Shown: positions 1 through 7,931 of the stretch, piece by piece
Position numbering within the stretch: the stretch's first letter is position 1
Layout of the letters: each line of letters starts with the position of its first letter
Assembly (NCBI RefSeq): GCF_030651995.1
Contig: NZ_JAUSBN010000070.1
Span: 1 to 44,361, forward strand
DNA: 44,361 nt
Direction: 5' to 3'
Origin: Reyranella sp.
GTDB lineage: Bacteria > Pseudomonadota > Alphaproteobacteria > Reyranellales > Reyranellaceae
Translations under genes and position numbers: made by a program
The notes under the pieces: generated by a model
The model's database searches: none
What the model was told of the DNA's origin: nothing
The model's input: only the letters and a program-made list of their open reading frames with translations

Positions 1-501
1 GCGCGCGTCGACCTGAAAGGGAATGGTGCGGCCGGTCGGCGAGATCACCTGGCAGTTCTCGAGGTCGACGGTGATGCGGGCATTGCCGGGCGAGGCCTTC
101 ATCTCGTCGGCGAGCTGCTCGATCTCGTGGATCGGCAGCGCCACCGGCAGCAGGCCGTTCTGGAAGCAGTTGTTGTTGAAGATGTCGCCGAAGTAGGGCG
201 CGATCACCGCTTTGATGCCCATGCCCTTCAGAGCCCACACTGCGCCCTCGCGGCTCGAGCCGCAGCCGAAATTCTCCCGGCTGAGGATGATCGGCGCGTC
301 GCGATAGGGCGTCTGGTTGAAGATGCAGTCCGGGTCCTCGCTGCCGTCGGGCCTGAAGCGGATCTGCTCGAAGGCATAGGGCCCAAGTCCCTCTCGCGTC
401 ACGTTGTCGACCAGCCGCTCGATGCGGATGATCAGGTCGGTGTCGACGTTCTGGCGCATCAGCGGCGTGGCGACGCCTGTCACCTTGGTGAACTTGTCCA
501 T
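1..501 (-). CDS. leuD: 3-isopropylmalate dehydratase small subunit, C-terminus beyond window
   Basis: Small (swivel-domain) subunit of isopropylmalate isomerase, which with LeuC converts 2-isopropylmalate to 3-isopropylmalate in leucine synthesis in the cytoplasm. I translated the minus strand from the ATG at 501; it begins MDKFTKVTGVATPL and stays open for 167 codons to the window edge, against about 200 residues for the family. The substrate-loop motif SRENFGCGSSREGA and the following AVIAPYFGDIFNNNCFQNG block are diagnostic. leuC lies upstream on the same strand, but about 250 bp containing a palindromic repeat separates the two genes, so cotranscription is likely but not tightly coupled. 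The identification is secure; only the C-terminus is unseen. Confidence 0.95.
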   Translation of the reverse strand, partial: MDKFTKVTGVATPLMRQNVDTDLIIRIERLVDNVTREGLGPYAFEQIRFRPDGSEDPDCIFNQTPYRDAPIILSRENFGCGSSREGAVWALKGMGIKAVIAPYFGDIFNNNCFQNGLLPVALPIHEIEQLADEMKASPGNARITVDLENCQVISPTGRTIPFQVDAR

Positions 502-586
502 CCTGAGTCTCCTCCTCCCACCTCATCCGCAGAGTCTGACTCGAAACGAATGCAGCTAGAACAACCGGCCATGAACAGGCCCGATA

Positions 587-698
587 ACCTCACCCTGAGG
601 AGCATCGCGTAGCGATGCGTCTCGAAGGGTGGGAACGCGTACCTTGCCTGTTGCCCATCCTTCGAGACGCGGCCTGCGGCCGCTCCTCAGGATGAGGT
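587..698. repeat. two-armed palindromic repeat, family A, copy 1
   Basis: An imperfect inverted repeat about 112 bp long. The outer arms start ACCTCACCCTGAGGAGC and end with the complement of ACCTCATCCTGAGGAGC. The inner arms GTCTCGAAGGGTGGG (619-633) and CCCATCCTTCGAGAC (654-668) pair with one mismatch. A second full copy lies at 20498-20611. The form matches the paired REP/REPIN-like dispersed palindromes of alphaproteobacteria. It fills the leuC-leuD intergenic space and would form a strong hairpin in the leuCD transcript. Confidence 0.85.
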
Positions 699-728
699 AA
701 GTGCTTGAATCGATTCATTTCCAGTCAG

Positions 729-742
729 CCTCAGGGTGAGGT
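729..742. repeat. solitary half-arm of family A repeat
   Basis: The 14 bases GCCTCAGGGTGAGG at the 3' end of leuC repeat the outer tip of the right arm of family A copy 2 (CGCCTCAGGGTGAGGT at about 20597-20611). They end 7 bp before the leuC stop codon complement. This looks like the remnant of a third copy or a rearranged arm. Confidence 0.5.
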
Positions 743-748
743 CTTTCG

Positions 749-2143
749 CTAGATCTTCCTGACGTCGGCGATGGCGCCCTTGATGGCGGCGGCAGCGGCC
801 ATGGCCGGGCTCGCCAAATGGGTGCGCGCGCCCGGGCCCTGGCGGCCGACGAAGTTGCGGTTGGAGGTCGAGACGCTGCGCTTGCCGGGCGGCACCCGCT
901 CGCCATTGGAGGCGAGGCACATCGAGCAGCCGGGCTCGCGCCATTCGAAGCCGGCATCGAGGAACACGCGGTCGAGGCCCTCGGACTCGGCTTCGGCCTT
1001 GATGCGCACGGAGCCCGGCACGATCCAGGCGGTCACGTGATCGGCCTTGTGCCGGCCCTTCACGATCTCGGCGGCGGCGCGCAGGTCGGAGATTCGGCTG
1101 TTGGTGCAGGAGCCGATGAACACCCAGTCGACCGGGGTGCCCTCGATCGGCTTGCCGGGCTCGAGCCCCTGGTACTGGAGCGCGGCTTCCCAGGCGCCGC
1201 GCTTCTCCTCCGGACCGGTGCGCGGGTCGGGGATGGCGCGGTCGACCGCGATGACATGCTCGGGGCTGGTGCCCCAGGTGATCTGCGGCGCGACGTTCTT
1301 CATGTCGATCGTGTGCTCGCGATCGAACTCGGCGTCCGGATCGGTCGGCAGGGTGCGCCAGTGCGCGACCGCGCGGTCCCACATCGCGCCCTTCGGCGCA
1401 TAGTCGCGGCCGGCGAGATATTCGTAGGTCGTGTCGTCGGGCGCCACCATGCCGGTGCGCGCGCCCATCTCGATGGTGAGGTTGCAGAGCGTGAGGCGCG
1501 CCTCGACCGGCAGCGCCCGCACCGCCGAGCCCGCATACTCGACCGAGTAGCCCGTACCGGCGGCGGTGCCGAGTTCGCCGATCAGGTGAAGGATCATGTC
1601 CTTGGCCGTGACGCCCGGCATCAGCTTGCCTTCGAAGCGGGCGCGCATCCGCTTCGGCCTGCGCTGCACCATCGTTTGCGTCGCGATCACATGCACCAGC
1701 TCGGACGAGCCGATGCCGAAGGCCAGCGCGCCCATGCCGCCATGTGTGGAGGTATGGCTGTCGCCGCAGACGAGGGTCGTGCCGGGAAGCGTCAGCCCCT
1801 GTTCGGGACCCATCACGTGAACGATGCCCTGCCCGTCCTGGCCGAGGTCGAACAGCTTGATGCCGTAGGCGCTGGTCGTCTCGCGCATCGATTTGATCAG
1901 CGGCAGGCCCGGCGGATGGGTGTGCTCGGTGCGGCCGGGCTTGGTCGACATGGTGTGATCGGGCGTACCGTAGATCAGCCGCGGCTGCACCGGCGGGTAG
2001 CCCTTGTCGATGGCTTCCTTCAGCGCCTTGCCGCCCGACATGTCATGGAGCAGCAGGCGATCGATGTGCAGCAGCACGAAGCCGTTGCCGAGATCGCTGA
2101 TGACGTGGCTGTCCCAGATCTTGTCGAACAGGGTCTTGCCCAT
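749..2143 (-). CDS. leuC: 3-isopropylmalate dehydratase large subunit
   Basis: Large catalytic subunit of isopropylmalate isomerase, an aconitase-family [4Fe-4S] enzyme that acts with LeuD. The protein is 464 residues from the ATG at 2143 (MGKTLFDKIWDSHV), the usual family length. The open frame continues upstream to about 2431, but that extension lacks homology and overlaps the TPR gene, so I reject it. The cluster ligands are visible as C346 (FIGSCTNSRI) and C406/C409 (PGCSMCLAS). The substrate-binding block VCGDSHTSTHGGMGALAFGIG is present. A short hairpin (ATCCGCC/GGCGGAT, 2171-2188) lies in the 46 bp between the TPR stop and this start. No strong Shine-Dalgarno sequence is visible. Confidence 0.97.
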   Translation of the reverse strand: MGKTLFDKIWDSHVISDLGNGFVLLHIDRLLLHDMSGGKALKEAIDKGYPPVQPRLIYGTPDHTMSTKPGRTEHTHPPGLPLIKSMRETTSAYGIKLFDLGQDGQGIVHVMGPEQGLTLPGTTLVCGDSHTSTHGGMGALAFGIGSSELVHVIATQTMVQRRPKRMRARFEGKLMPGVTAKDMILHLIGELGTAAGTGYSVEYAGSAVRALPVEARLTLCNLTIEMGARTGMVAPDDTTYEYLAGRDYAPKGAMWDRAVAHWRTLPTDPDAEFDREHTIDMKNVAPQITWGTSPEHVIAVDRAIPDPRTGPEEKRGAWEAALQYQGLEPGKPIEGTPVDWVFIGSCTNSRISDLRAAAEIVKGRHKADHVTAWIVPGSVRIKAEAESEGLDRVFLDAGFEWREPGCSMCLASNGERVPPGKRSVSTSNRNFVGRQGPGARTHLASPAMAAAAAIKGAIADVRKI

Positions 2144-2189
2144 GGGGTTGGCCTCTGGGGGGTTGGGGTGATCCGCCGGGAGGCGGATA

Positions 2190-3416
2190 TCAGCACCCGG
2201 CGAGCCGCGCCGCCAGTCCTTCGCGATCATCGTCGCGCAGCAGTTCCGCTGACGCATACCACGGCGATACTCCGAGGTTCGGTCCCCAGAGCCAGTCTGC
2301 AGTATGGGGCACCAGGACCACCGTCGCGATACCGAGCGCCGCCGCGGCATGAACGGGCCAGGTGTCGTCGCCCACGACGAGACGACAGGTCTGGATCGCG
2401 TCCGGCGTGCGCACGAGATCGAGACCGGCAAGGCCAGTGGGCGGCTCGGCGGCAGTGAACCAGCCGATGCGCGAAGAGGGTTCGGGCGTGCGGCTCAGCG
2501 TGGCCGGCGGCGGCAGTGCGTCGCGCGTCCAGTTCAGCAGAAGCGGCAGGCTGCGCAGCGGGGCGGCAGCCACGAACCCGTCGAGCGGCTCGCCGCGACG
2601 CACGGTCGGGCCGTCGAACCAGTCGGCGAGGGTCGCACTGCATTGCACGACGGCCTCGATGCCGCGCGCCAGCATCACGGTATCACGCAGGGCCGCGTCG
2701 CTCTCGATGTCGGCCTGCTCGGGGTAGAGCAGCAGCCGGCCCTGCAGCGGTTCACCCTGCCAGCGCGGCAGATCAGGCGCGTAGCGCTCGCCCGGAATCT
2801 CGAGCCGAGCTTCGTGATCGTCGAGCCCGCGCCACCAGTCGCCCTGGCGCAACATCAGCTCGCCGCGCCGCAGCCTGAGACGCGGATCGTCGGGTTGGCT
2901 CACCAGCGCCGTTTCGAGATCGGCGAGGGCGCCGGCCCATTCGCCGCGCGCGGCCAGCAGCTCCGCCCGCGCGCTCAGCGCCGGCAGCAGCCGGTGGTCG
3001 ATCGACAGAGCGAGATCGTAGGCGCGCTCGGCTTCCTCGGTCCGGCCCAGCGCTTCGAGGGTGCGCCCGGTATTGTGGGAGATGGCGGCGTCGTCCGGCT
3101 TGAGTCTCGCCGCCTTGGCGAGCGCGGCCAGCGCCTGCTCGTGCCGACCGAGCTGCGTCAGGCAGCCCGCGAGGTTGGTCTGCGCGGCGACATCGCGCGG
3201 CAGGAACTGCGCGGCACGCTCCAGCGGCTCGCGCGCCTCAGCGAAACGGCCGAGCTTCAGTCGTACCTGGCCCAGCAGATGCAGCGCCTGTCCCATGTTG
3301 GGCCGCGCCTCGACGATGCGGGCGAACATCTCTTCGGCCGACGCGAAATCGCCGGCCGCCGCGCGCTGAAGCGCATCGCGGCCGAGGGACTGGATCTGTT
3401 GGTCGGTGAGCGGCAC
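2190..3416 (-). CDS. TPR protein with degenerate glycosyltransferase-like C-terminus
   Basis: A 408-residue protein with a GTG start at 3416. Residues about 5-190 are tandem tetratricopeptide repeats (for example AGDFASAEEMFARIVEARPN and LGRFAEAREPLERAAQFLP), a protein-interaction solenoid. The C-terminal 200 residues resemble the shortened glycosyltransferase-like domain found behind TPRs in many alphaproteobacterial proteins: VVGDDTWPVHAAAALGIATV followed by a TADWLWGPNLGVSPWY stretch. In active relatives the site region reads roughly D-HLAGALG, so the domain here may be a divergent or non-catalytic version. The substrate cannot be deduced. The gene lies upstream of leuC on the same strand with a 46 bp gap, so readthrough into leuC is possible. 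The start is the least certain point because no good ribosome binding site precedes the GTG. Confidence 0.75.
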   Translation of the reverse strand: MPLTDQQIQSLGRDALQRAAAGDFASAEEMFARIVEARPNMGQALHLLGQVRLKLGRFAEAREPLERAAQFLPRDVAAQTNLAGCLTQLGRHEQALAALAKAARLKPDDAAISHNTGRTLEALGRTEEAERAYDLALSIDHRLLPALSARAELLAARGEWAGALADLETALVSQPDDPRLRLRRGELMLRQGDWWRGLDDHEARLEIPGERYAPDLPRWQGEPLQGRLLLYPEQADIESDAALRDTVMLARGIEAVVQCSATLADWFDGPTVRRGEPLDGFVAAAPLRSLPLLLNWTRDALPPPATLSRTPEPSSRIGWFTAAEPPTGLAGLDLVRTPDAIQTCRLVVGDDTWPVHAAAALGIATVVLVPHTADWLWGPNLGVSPWYASAELLRDDDREGLAARLAGC

Positions 3417-3448
3417 GCGGCGGCTCTAGCAGAGCCGTGCCGGCTGGC

Positions 3449-3494
3449 AAAGAAAAAGCCGGCGGTCGCAAGGGAGGCTGGAGCGACCGCCGGC
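3449..3494 (-). terminator. rho-independent terminator for the DUF1127 gene
   Basis: A 12-bp perfect stem, GCCGGCGGTCGC (3458-3469) with GCGACCGCCGGC (3483-3494), and a 13-nt loop. On the minus strand the stem is followed by a T-rich run (complement of 3449-3457). It lies downstream of the DUF1127 gene and upstream of the TPR gene, insulating the two transcripts. Confidence 0.85.
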
Positions 3495-3557
3495 CAGGTA
3501 CCGGAGTGGGATGATCCCGCGCAGGGTAAGGAACGGGGACCCCTCCGGATTCGGATG

Positions 3558-3761
3558 TCAGCTGCGCCAGAAGGGCTTGTTCGCCTCGAACTGGACGTCG
3601 GTCGGGCTGATCCCCAGATCCCGCATCGTCCGGTAGTCCAGGTTGACGAGCTCGCGGCGCTGCCTGGCCCGCTCGCGCCAGGTGGCGAGGATCTGGCGGA
3701 AGGCGGTCAAGGTGCCGGCCAGCGGGGCCTGCGAGGAATAGTGGAGGGATATGTTGGCCAT
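3558..3761 (-). CDS. DUF1127 (YjiS-like) small protein
   Basis: A 67-residue protein from the ATG at 3761. The C-terminal half carries the DUF1127 signature: an arginine-rich helix (WRERARQRRELVNL) followed by DYRTMRDLGISPTDV, ending in NKPFWR. Such small proteins are abundant in alphaproteobacteria; characterised examples have been linked to RNA turnover and to phosphate or carbon physiology, but that role is not shown here. It is monocistronic, with a strong terminator 64 bp downstream. It is transcribed divergently from the LysR gene across a 116-bp AT-richer spacer that must hold both promoters. Regulation by the neighbouring LysR protein is possible but unsupported. Confidence 0.9.
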   Translation of the reverse strand: MANISLHYSSQAPLAGTLTAFRQILATWRERARQRRELVNLDYRTMRDLGISPTDVQFEANKPFWRS

Positions 3762-3877
3762 GGGACTGCTCCCGAAAAGGTTGAGTTCTGTTGGAGCCGA
3801 TGTGCGCTCCGGGGCCCCCCTTTACAAACGACCCTTTGTCCTGTTTTGATTAAATTAGCTCATGTGAAGGACGTGCG

Positions 3878-4780
3878 ATGAAACGATCCCTGCCGCCACT
3901 CAATGGTCTGCGCGCCTTCGAGGCTGCCGCACGCCATATGAGTTTTACTGATGCTGCAGCGGAATTGAGCGTCACGCAGGCCGCGATCAGCCATCAGGTG
4001 CGCGGGCTGGAACAGCGACTCGGATTAAAATTGTTCGTGCGGCGCAATCGCTCGCTGCTGCTGTCCGAGGCCGGCCAGGCCTATCTTCCCTCGGTACGTG
4101 CGGCCTTCGACCAGCTGAACGAGGCGACCGAGAAGCTGCTGCAGAAGGACAAGGGCGGCCACCTCACGGTGACGACCACCGCGTCGTTCGCCATGAAATG
4201 GCTGGTGCCCCGGCTGGGCGGCTTTCAACGCGCCAACACCGAGATCGACGTGCGCATTTCGACCGGCACCGGGCTGGTCGATTTCTCGCGCGAGGATGTC
4301 GACATCGGCATCCGCTATGGCCGCGGCCAGTGGCCGAACCTGATGGCCGAGCGGTTGGTTGCCGAGGACGTCATGCCGGTGTGCGCGCCCTCGTTGCTCA
4401 AGGGGCCGAACGGCCTGAAGAAACCGGTCGACCTCAAGCGCTTCACCCTGCTCCATATCGGCAGCTTCCCGGACGACTGGCAGGTCTGGCTGACCGCCGC
4501 CGGTGTGAAGGGTATCGACGCTTCGCGCGGCGTTTCCTTCGACTTTCCGTTGGCGGCCTACCAGGCGGCGATGGACGGGCTGGGGGTGGCGGTCGGGCGC
4601 AATCCCCTGGTCGAGCCCGACCTCAAGGCTGGTCGTCTGGTCGTGCCCTTCGAGTTCAAGCGCTCCTCGGACTTCGCCTACTATCTGGTCTATCCGCCCG
4701 AGGCGATCCGGCGGCGCAAGATCAAGGCGTTCCGCGACTGGATCGTCTCCCTGTCCGATGTGGCGCAGCAGGCGGAGTGA
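3878..4780 (+). CDS. LysR-family regulator, GcvA-like
   Basis: A DNA-binding transcription factor of 300 residues, normal LysR length. The N-terminal winged helix-turn-helix spans residues about 5-63 (PPLNGLRAFEAAARHMSFTD, then VTQAAISHQVRGLEQRLG), with the GcvA-type opening LNGLRAFEAAARH. The effector domain follows from about residue 90 (LTVTTTASFAMKWLVPRLGGF). A GAAGGA sequence sits about 7 bp before the ATG. It ends exactly where the convergent monooxygenase gene ends (stop codons abut at 4780/4781). GcvA itself controls glycine cleavage, but this branch has many members with other targets, so only the family is assigned. Its target may be the divergent DUF1127 gene or lie elsewhere. Confidence 0.92.
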   Translation: MKRSLPPLNGLRAFEAAARHMSFTDAAAELSVTQAAISHQVRGLEQRLGLKLFVRRNRSLLLSEAGQAYLPSVRAAFDQLNEATEKLLQKDKGGHLTVTTTASFAMKWLVPRLGGFQRANTEIDVRISTGTGLVDFSREDVDIGIRYGRGQWPNLMAERLVAEDVMPVCAPSLLKGPNGLKKPVDLKRFTLLHIGSFPDDWQVWLTAAGVKGIDASRGVSFDFPLAAYQAAMDGLGVAVGRNPLVEPDLKAGRLVVPFEFKRSSDFAYYLVYPPEAIRRRKIKAFRDWIVSLSDVAQQAE

Positions 4781-5944
4781 TCACACCCAGGCATCGTCGA
4801 GGTGCACACCCAGCAGGCTCTTGCCCTGGATTTCGACGTTCACGTCGAAATCGAGCATCGCGTGATGTGACGCGGTGTTCATGTCGCGAAAGAAGACCTG
4901 CATGACATGGCTGTCGTGCGCCGCGCCCGCACCCGCGCCCTCGAAGAGCCTGTTGCAGGCACGCCGGCACAGCTCGGTGGCGTAGGCCGCATTCCAGCGG
5001 ATTTGCGCCCGCTTCGCCGCGGGCATCGGCGGATCGCGCAGCATCGCCTCCTCGAGGAGATCGCAGTTCTGCCGCGTCAGCGCCCAGGCGCAGGAGATTT
5101 CCACGCTGGCCTCCGCGACCCTCCGCTGCACGCCGGCGTTCTCGGCCTTCATCGCGCCGGTGTAGACGTCGCGTCGACCGCGGGTCTTGTCGATGAAGAG
5201 CTGCAATCCACGCTCGGCCATGCCCACGATCGTGCCGAGCAGCATGGTCGCCAGGGTCGGGCGGATCGGAAGCCGATAAAGGGGGATGTCGATTCCCGGG
5301 ACGGTGCCCTGCTGAGCCTCGAGCATGGGGACCGCGTAGCGCTCCGGGATGAAGACGTTGTCGAGAACGATGTCCTTGGAACCGGTTCCGCGCATGCCGA
5401 GGGTGAACCAGGTGTCGTCGATGACGGCGTCCTTCTTGGGCATCACCACGATCAGGGAAGGGCAGGAGGCGCCCGCTTCGTTGCGGAGTCCCTTGCAGCC
5501 CACCAGGACCCATTCGCCATGGTCGGCCCCGCTGGCATAGGGCCAGCGGCCGTTGAGGATGTAGCCGCCATCGGCGCGCTGGCAGGTGCCGCGAAGCGAC
5601 GGCACGCCCGGAATCAGCATGCCGGGATGGCCGCCGAAGATTTCGTCCTGGCCCTGGGAGGGCAGGCGGCCGGCGATGAAGGTGTGGGCGGCGCACACCA
5701 TCAGGACCCATGAGGCCGCCGTGCTGCCTTGGGCGATCGTCCGCTCGGCTTCCACCAGGGCCCGGACCGGCAGTTCGTAACCGCCATAAGCGGCAGGGGC
5801 CACGATGCGGGTGACTCCGGATTGATGCAGCAGGTCCACCGCGCGAGCGCTGAGCTGCCGGTTGGCCTCCGACTCGGCCTCGGTGTCCTTCAGCGCCTCC
5901 ACGATCTTCAGCGCGTTGCCCGCGTCGTACATGGCGTCCTCCAC
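4781..5944 (-). CDS. Acyl-CoA-dehydrogenase-fold flavin monooxygenase (HsaA/DszC-like)
   Basis: A 387-residue enzyme of the acyl-CoA dehydrogenase superfamily. It resembles the branch used as the oxygenase half of two-component flavin monooxygenases more than a true dehydrogenase. Visible landmarks are the N-terminal helical domain (LLHQSGVTRIVAPAAYGGYE), the flavin-domain segment WPYASGADHGEWVLVGC, the GMRGTGSKDIVLDNVFIPE block typical of the HsaA/HpaB-like clade, and a C-terminal helical bundle with the H-residue block MNTASHHAMLDF. The catalytic Glu segment of classical dehydrogenases is not evident. The ATG at 5944 and another at 5932 (MYDAG) are both possible starts. It is transcribed divergently from a GntR regulator across 55 bp containing a palindromic operator, so it is the likely main target. 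The substrate is unknown. Confidence 0.8.
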   Translation of the reverse strand: MEDAMYDAGNALKIVEALKDTEAESEANRQLSARAVDLLHQSGVTRIVAPAAYGGYELPVRALVEAERTIAQGSTAASWVLMVCAAHTFIAGRLPSQGQDEIFGGHPGMLIPGVPSLRGTCQRADGGYILNGRWPYASGADHGEWVLVGCKGLRNEAGASCPSLIVVMPKKDAVIDDTWFTLGMRGTGSKDIVLDNVFIPERYAVPMLEAQQGTVPGIDIPLYRLPIRPTLATMLLGTIVGMAERGLQLFIDKTRGRRDVYTGAMKAENAGVQRRVAEASVEISCAWALTRQNCDLLEEAMLRDPPMPAAKRAQIRWNAAYATELCRRACNRLFEGAGAGAAHDSHVMQVFFRDMNTASHHAMLDFDVNVEIQGKSLLGVHLDDAWV

Positions 5945-5972
5945 AGACCCGTTGAGTGTTCGTTATGTTCAA

Positions 5973-5994
5973 ATATACTAGCATGTTAGTATAT
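5973..5994. promoter_or_regulatory. GntR-type operator palindrome
   Basis: A 22-bp inverted repeat with 8-bp half-sites (ATATACTA and TAGTATAT) about a CATG centre; 20 of 22 positions are self-complementary. It lies between the divergent monooxygenase and GntR genes and ends 5 bp before the GntR ATG. The A/T-rich, GTAT-containing half-sites resemble operators of FadR/VanR-type GntR proteins. It is probably the autoregulatory site and also controls the monooxygenase. Confidence 0.75.
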
Positions 5995-5999
5995 AGACC

Positions 6000-6740
6000 A
6001 TGCGAACATCCCTCAACGTGCTTCTCCCCGACGCGCCCGAAGCGCTGTGGCAGGGCGCCCCCCGGCTGCACGATCTGGCGTACGCGTATTTGAAGGGCCT
6101 GCTGCTCGGCGGGGGCCTGGATCCCGGTGACCAGATTTCGTCCGAAGGGGTCGGTCGCGTCCTGTCGATCAGTCGCGCTCCGGTTGCCGACGCGATCCGC
6201 CGTCTCACGGTCGAAGGCCTGCTGGAGATACGACCCCAGGTTGGCTGCCGCGTGGTCTGCCCGGTCCCCGCCGAGGTGCGGGACCTGTACGAGGTTTTCG
6301 GCGCGACCGAGGGCGTCATCGCTCGACTGGCGGCCGAGCGGCGATCGGCCGATGACGCCGAGGTCTTCGGGCGTCGATGCGCGGCGCTGGCCTCGACGGC
6401 GGGACTGCCCGATGACCCGGCCGCCCGGTTCGTGGAGCTTCGGCAGAGAAACCGACGGCGCTATGAACTTCTGCACGAACTCGCCCGCTCGCCCCGCAGT
6501 GTCGGGATCGCCGAATCCTTCTGGGACCAGAGCGACTTCCTCATCCGGGTGGCGTTCGGCCATCGCGACCTGCCGTCCTTCGTCAGGGCCGGGCACGCCG
6601 CGTTCGTTTCGGCCGTGGTTGCCGGCGATGGTCCGGCAGCCGAGCATGAGACCCGGCGCTATCTGGTTCGCCTGGGGCGGCATGTTGCCAAGCTGCTGGA
6701 GCAGCCTGCCCAACCGACCGCCGTCAGCCACCCAGCGTAG
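6000..6740 (+). CDS. GntR-family regulator, FadR (FCD) subfamily
   Basis: A 246-residue transcription factor. The N-terminal winged helix spans about residues 20-85 (LHDLAYAYLKGLLLGGGLDPGD, then SISRAPVADAIRRLTVEGLLEI), followed by an all-helical FCD-type ligand domain (VRDLYEVFGATEGVIARLAAE). The ATG at 6000 lies only 5 bp after the operator palindrome, so there is no room for a Shine-Dalgarno sequence outside it. The mRNA may be leaderless, or translation may start at the GTG at 6018. The downstream luciferase-like gene follows after 44 bp on the same strand and is probably cotranscribed. The effector is presumably the substrate or product of the adjacent flavin enzymes. Confidence 0.88.
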   Translation: MRTSLNVLLPDAPEALWQGAPRLHDLAYAYLKGLLLGGGLDPGDQISSEGVGRVLSISRAPVADAIRRLTVEGLLEIRPQVGCRVVCPVPAEVRDLYEVFGATEGVIARLAAERRSADDAEVFGRRCAALASTAGLPDDPAARFVELRQRNRRRYELLHELARSPRSVGIAESFWDQSDFLIRVAFGHRDLPSFVRAGHAAFVSAVVAGDGPAAEHETRRYLVRLGRHVAKLLEQPAQPTAVSHPA

Positions 6741-6784
6741 AGTTCACGCGTCGCGACGAACCAAGTCCTGTCCGGAGAAACGCC

Positions 6785-7840
6785 ATGCAATTCGGTTACT
6801 TCACGCTGTCCGACAACCGCTATCCGAACAATCCGCGCTCGGCCGAGTCCTTCATCAAGGACATCTATGCCGAGGCGTTGTGGGCCGAGCAGGTCGGGCT
6901 GAACTCGGCCTGGATCGGCGAGCATCATTTCAACCTGCTGGGCGTCAACGCCTCGCCGCTGGCGATGCTGGCGCAGCTGGCGGGCGCCACGACGAAGCTG
7001 CGGCTGGCGCCGGCCGTGACCCTGCTGCCGGTCCACCATCCGCTGCATGTCGCCGAGGAATGGGCGACGCTCGATCTCCTGTCGGGCGGCCGGGTCGATT
7101 TCGCCGCCGGCCGCGGCTACGACCGCAAGGAGTACGATCCGTTCCAGATGCCCTTCGACGAGTCCGCCGAGCTGTTCGCCGAGGGGCTGGAGATCGTGTG
7201 GCGCGCCTGGACCGAGCCCGGCAAGTGGTCCCACAAGGGCCGCTTCTACGAATTCAACGACGTCGAGGTCCGCCCGAAGCCGGCGCAGAGCCCGCTCAGG
7301 CCCTACGTGGCCTGCTTTTCGCGGCCCTCGATGGAGCTGGCGGCAAAGAACGACTGGAATGTGATCTACGCTCCCTTTGCGGCGGCCATGGTCTACGGGT
7401 CGCTGGCCGATGCGGTGCGGGTCTATCGCGAGACCTGCGAGACCGGCTTCAAGCGGCCGATGCGGCGGGCCATGTGCTCCTACTTCGTGCACATCGCCTC
7501 GACTCCGGAGGAGGAGCGCTACGGCAAGGAAGCGCTGGTCCGCTACTTCCAGGATGCGCTGATCGCGGCCTTTCCCTCGTCGTCGGGCGAGAAGGTGCCG
7601 CCGACCTACAAATATTTCGTCGAGATCGTGAACATCCTGCGCGACATGCGGCCGGAGAAGCTGACCGACAAGTCGATCCTGTGCGGCAGCCCGCAGCATA
7701 TCGTCGACACCCTGAAGCAGGTCGAGGCGGCCGGCGTCGCCGAGGTCATCCTCTACTTCAACTACGGACAGAAGCCGCATGCGATGGTGAAGGAGCAGAT
7801 GCAGCGCTTCATGCTGGAGGTGGCGCCGCACTTCGCCTGA
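6785..7840 (+). CDS. Luciferase-like (LLM) flavin-dependent monooxygenase
   Basis: A 351-residue bacterial-luciferase-family TIM-barrel enzyme that uses reduced FMN and O2. Diagnostic segments are MQFGYFTLSDNRYP at the N-terminus, WIGEHHFN (the EHH motif near residue 47), the TLLPVHHPLHVAEEWATLD strand-helix unit, SGGRVDFAAGRGYDRKEY (flavin phosphate region) and the C-terminal LCGSPQHIVDTL. A GGAGA ribosome binding site precedes the ATG. It follows the GntR regulator by 44 bp and precedes a PPOX flavoprotein, making a locus of three flavin-related enzymes. It could act on the same small molecule as the divergent monooxygenase, but no reductase partner is encoded nearby. The substrate is unknown. 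Confidence 0.9.
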   Translation: MQFGYFTLSDNRYPNNPRSAESFIKDIYAEALWAEQVGLNSAWIGEHHFNLLGVNASPLAMLAQLAGATTKLRLAPAVTLLPVHHPLHVAEEWATLDLLSGGRVDFAAGRGYDRKEYDPFQMPFDESAELFAEGLEIVWRAWTEPGKWSHKGRFYEFNDVEVRPKPAQSPLRPYVACFSRPSMELAAKNDWNVIYAPFAAAMVYGSLADAVRVYRETCETGFKRPMRRAMCSYFVHIASTPEEERYGKEALVRYFQDALIAAFPSSSGEKVPPTYKYFVEIVNILRDMRPEKLTDKSILCGSPQHIVDTLKQVEAAGVAEVILYFNYGQKPHAMVKEQMQRFMLEVAPHFA

Positions 7841-7931
7841 CGTAGCCGGGAGAGCCCCCACCGCCGGCGAGGTTGCAAGTCGTTCGCAGGTGACGGATGT
7901 TGCGGCCAACGCGTTTCGAAGGAGTTGTCTC

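Noticed and set aside
818..2458. Long plus-strand open frame of over 500 codons opposite leuC
   Set aside because: An antisense shadow of high-GC coding sequence; the minus strand encodes full-length LeuC with all cluster ligands.
2304..3881. Long plus-strand open frame opposite the TPR gene
   Set aside because: Low-complexity Arg/Ala/Gln composition without domains, reading through the terminator and the DUF1127 gene on the other strand.
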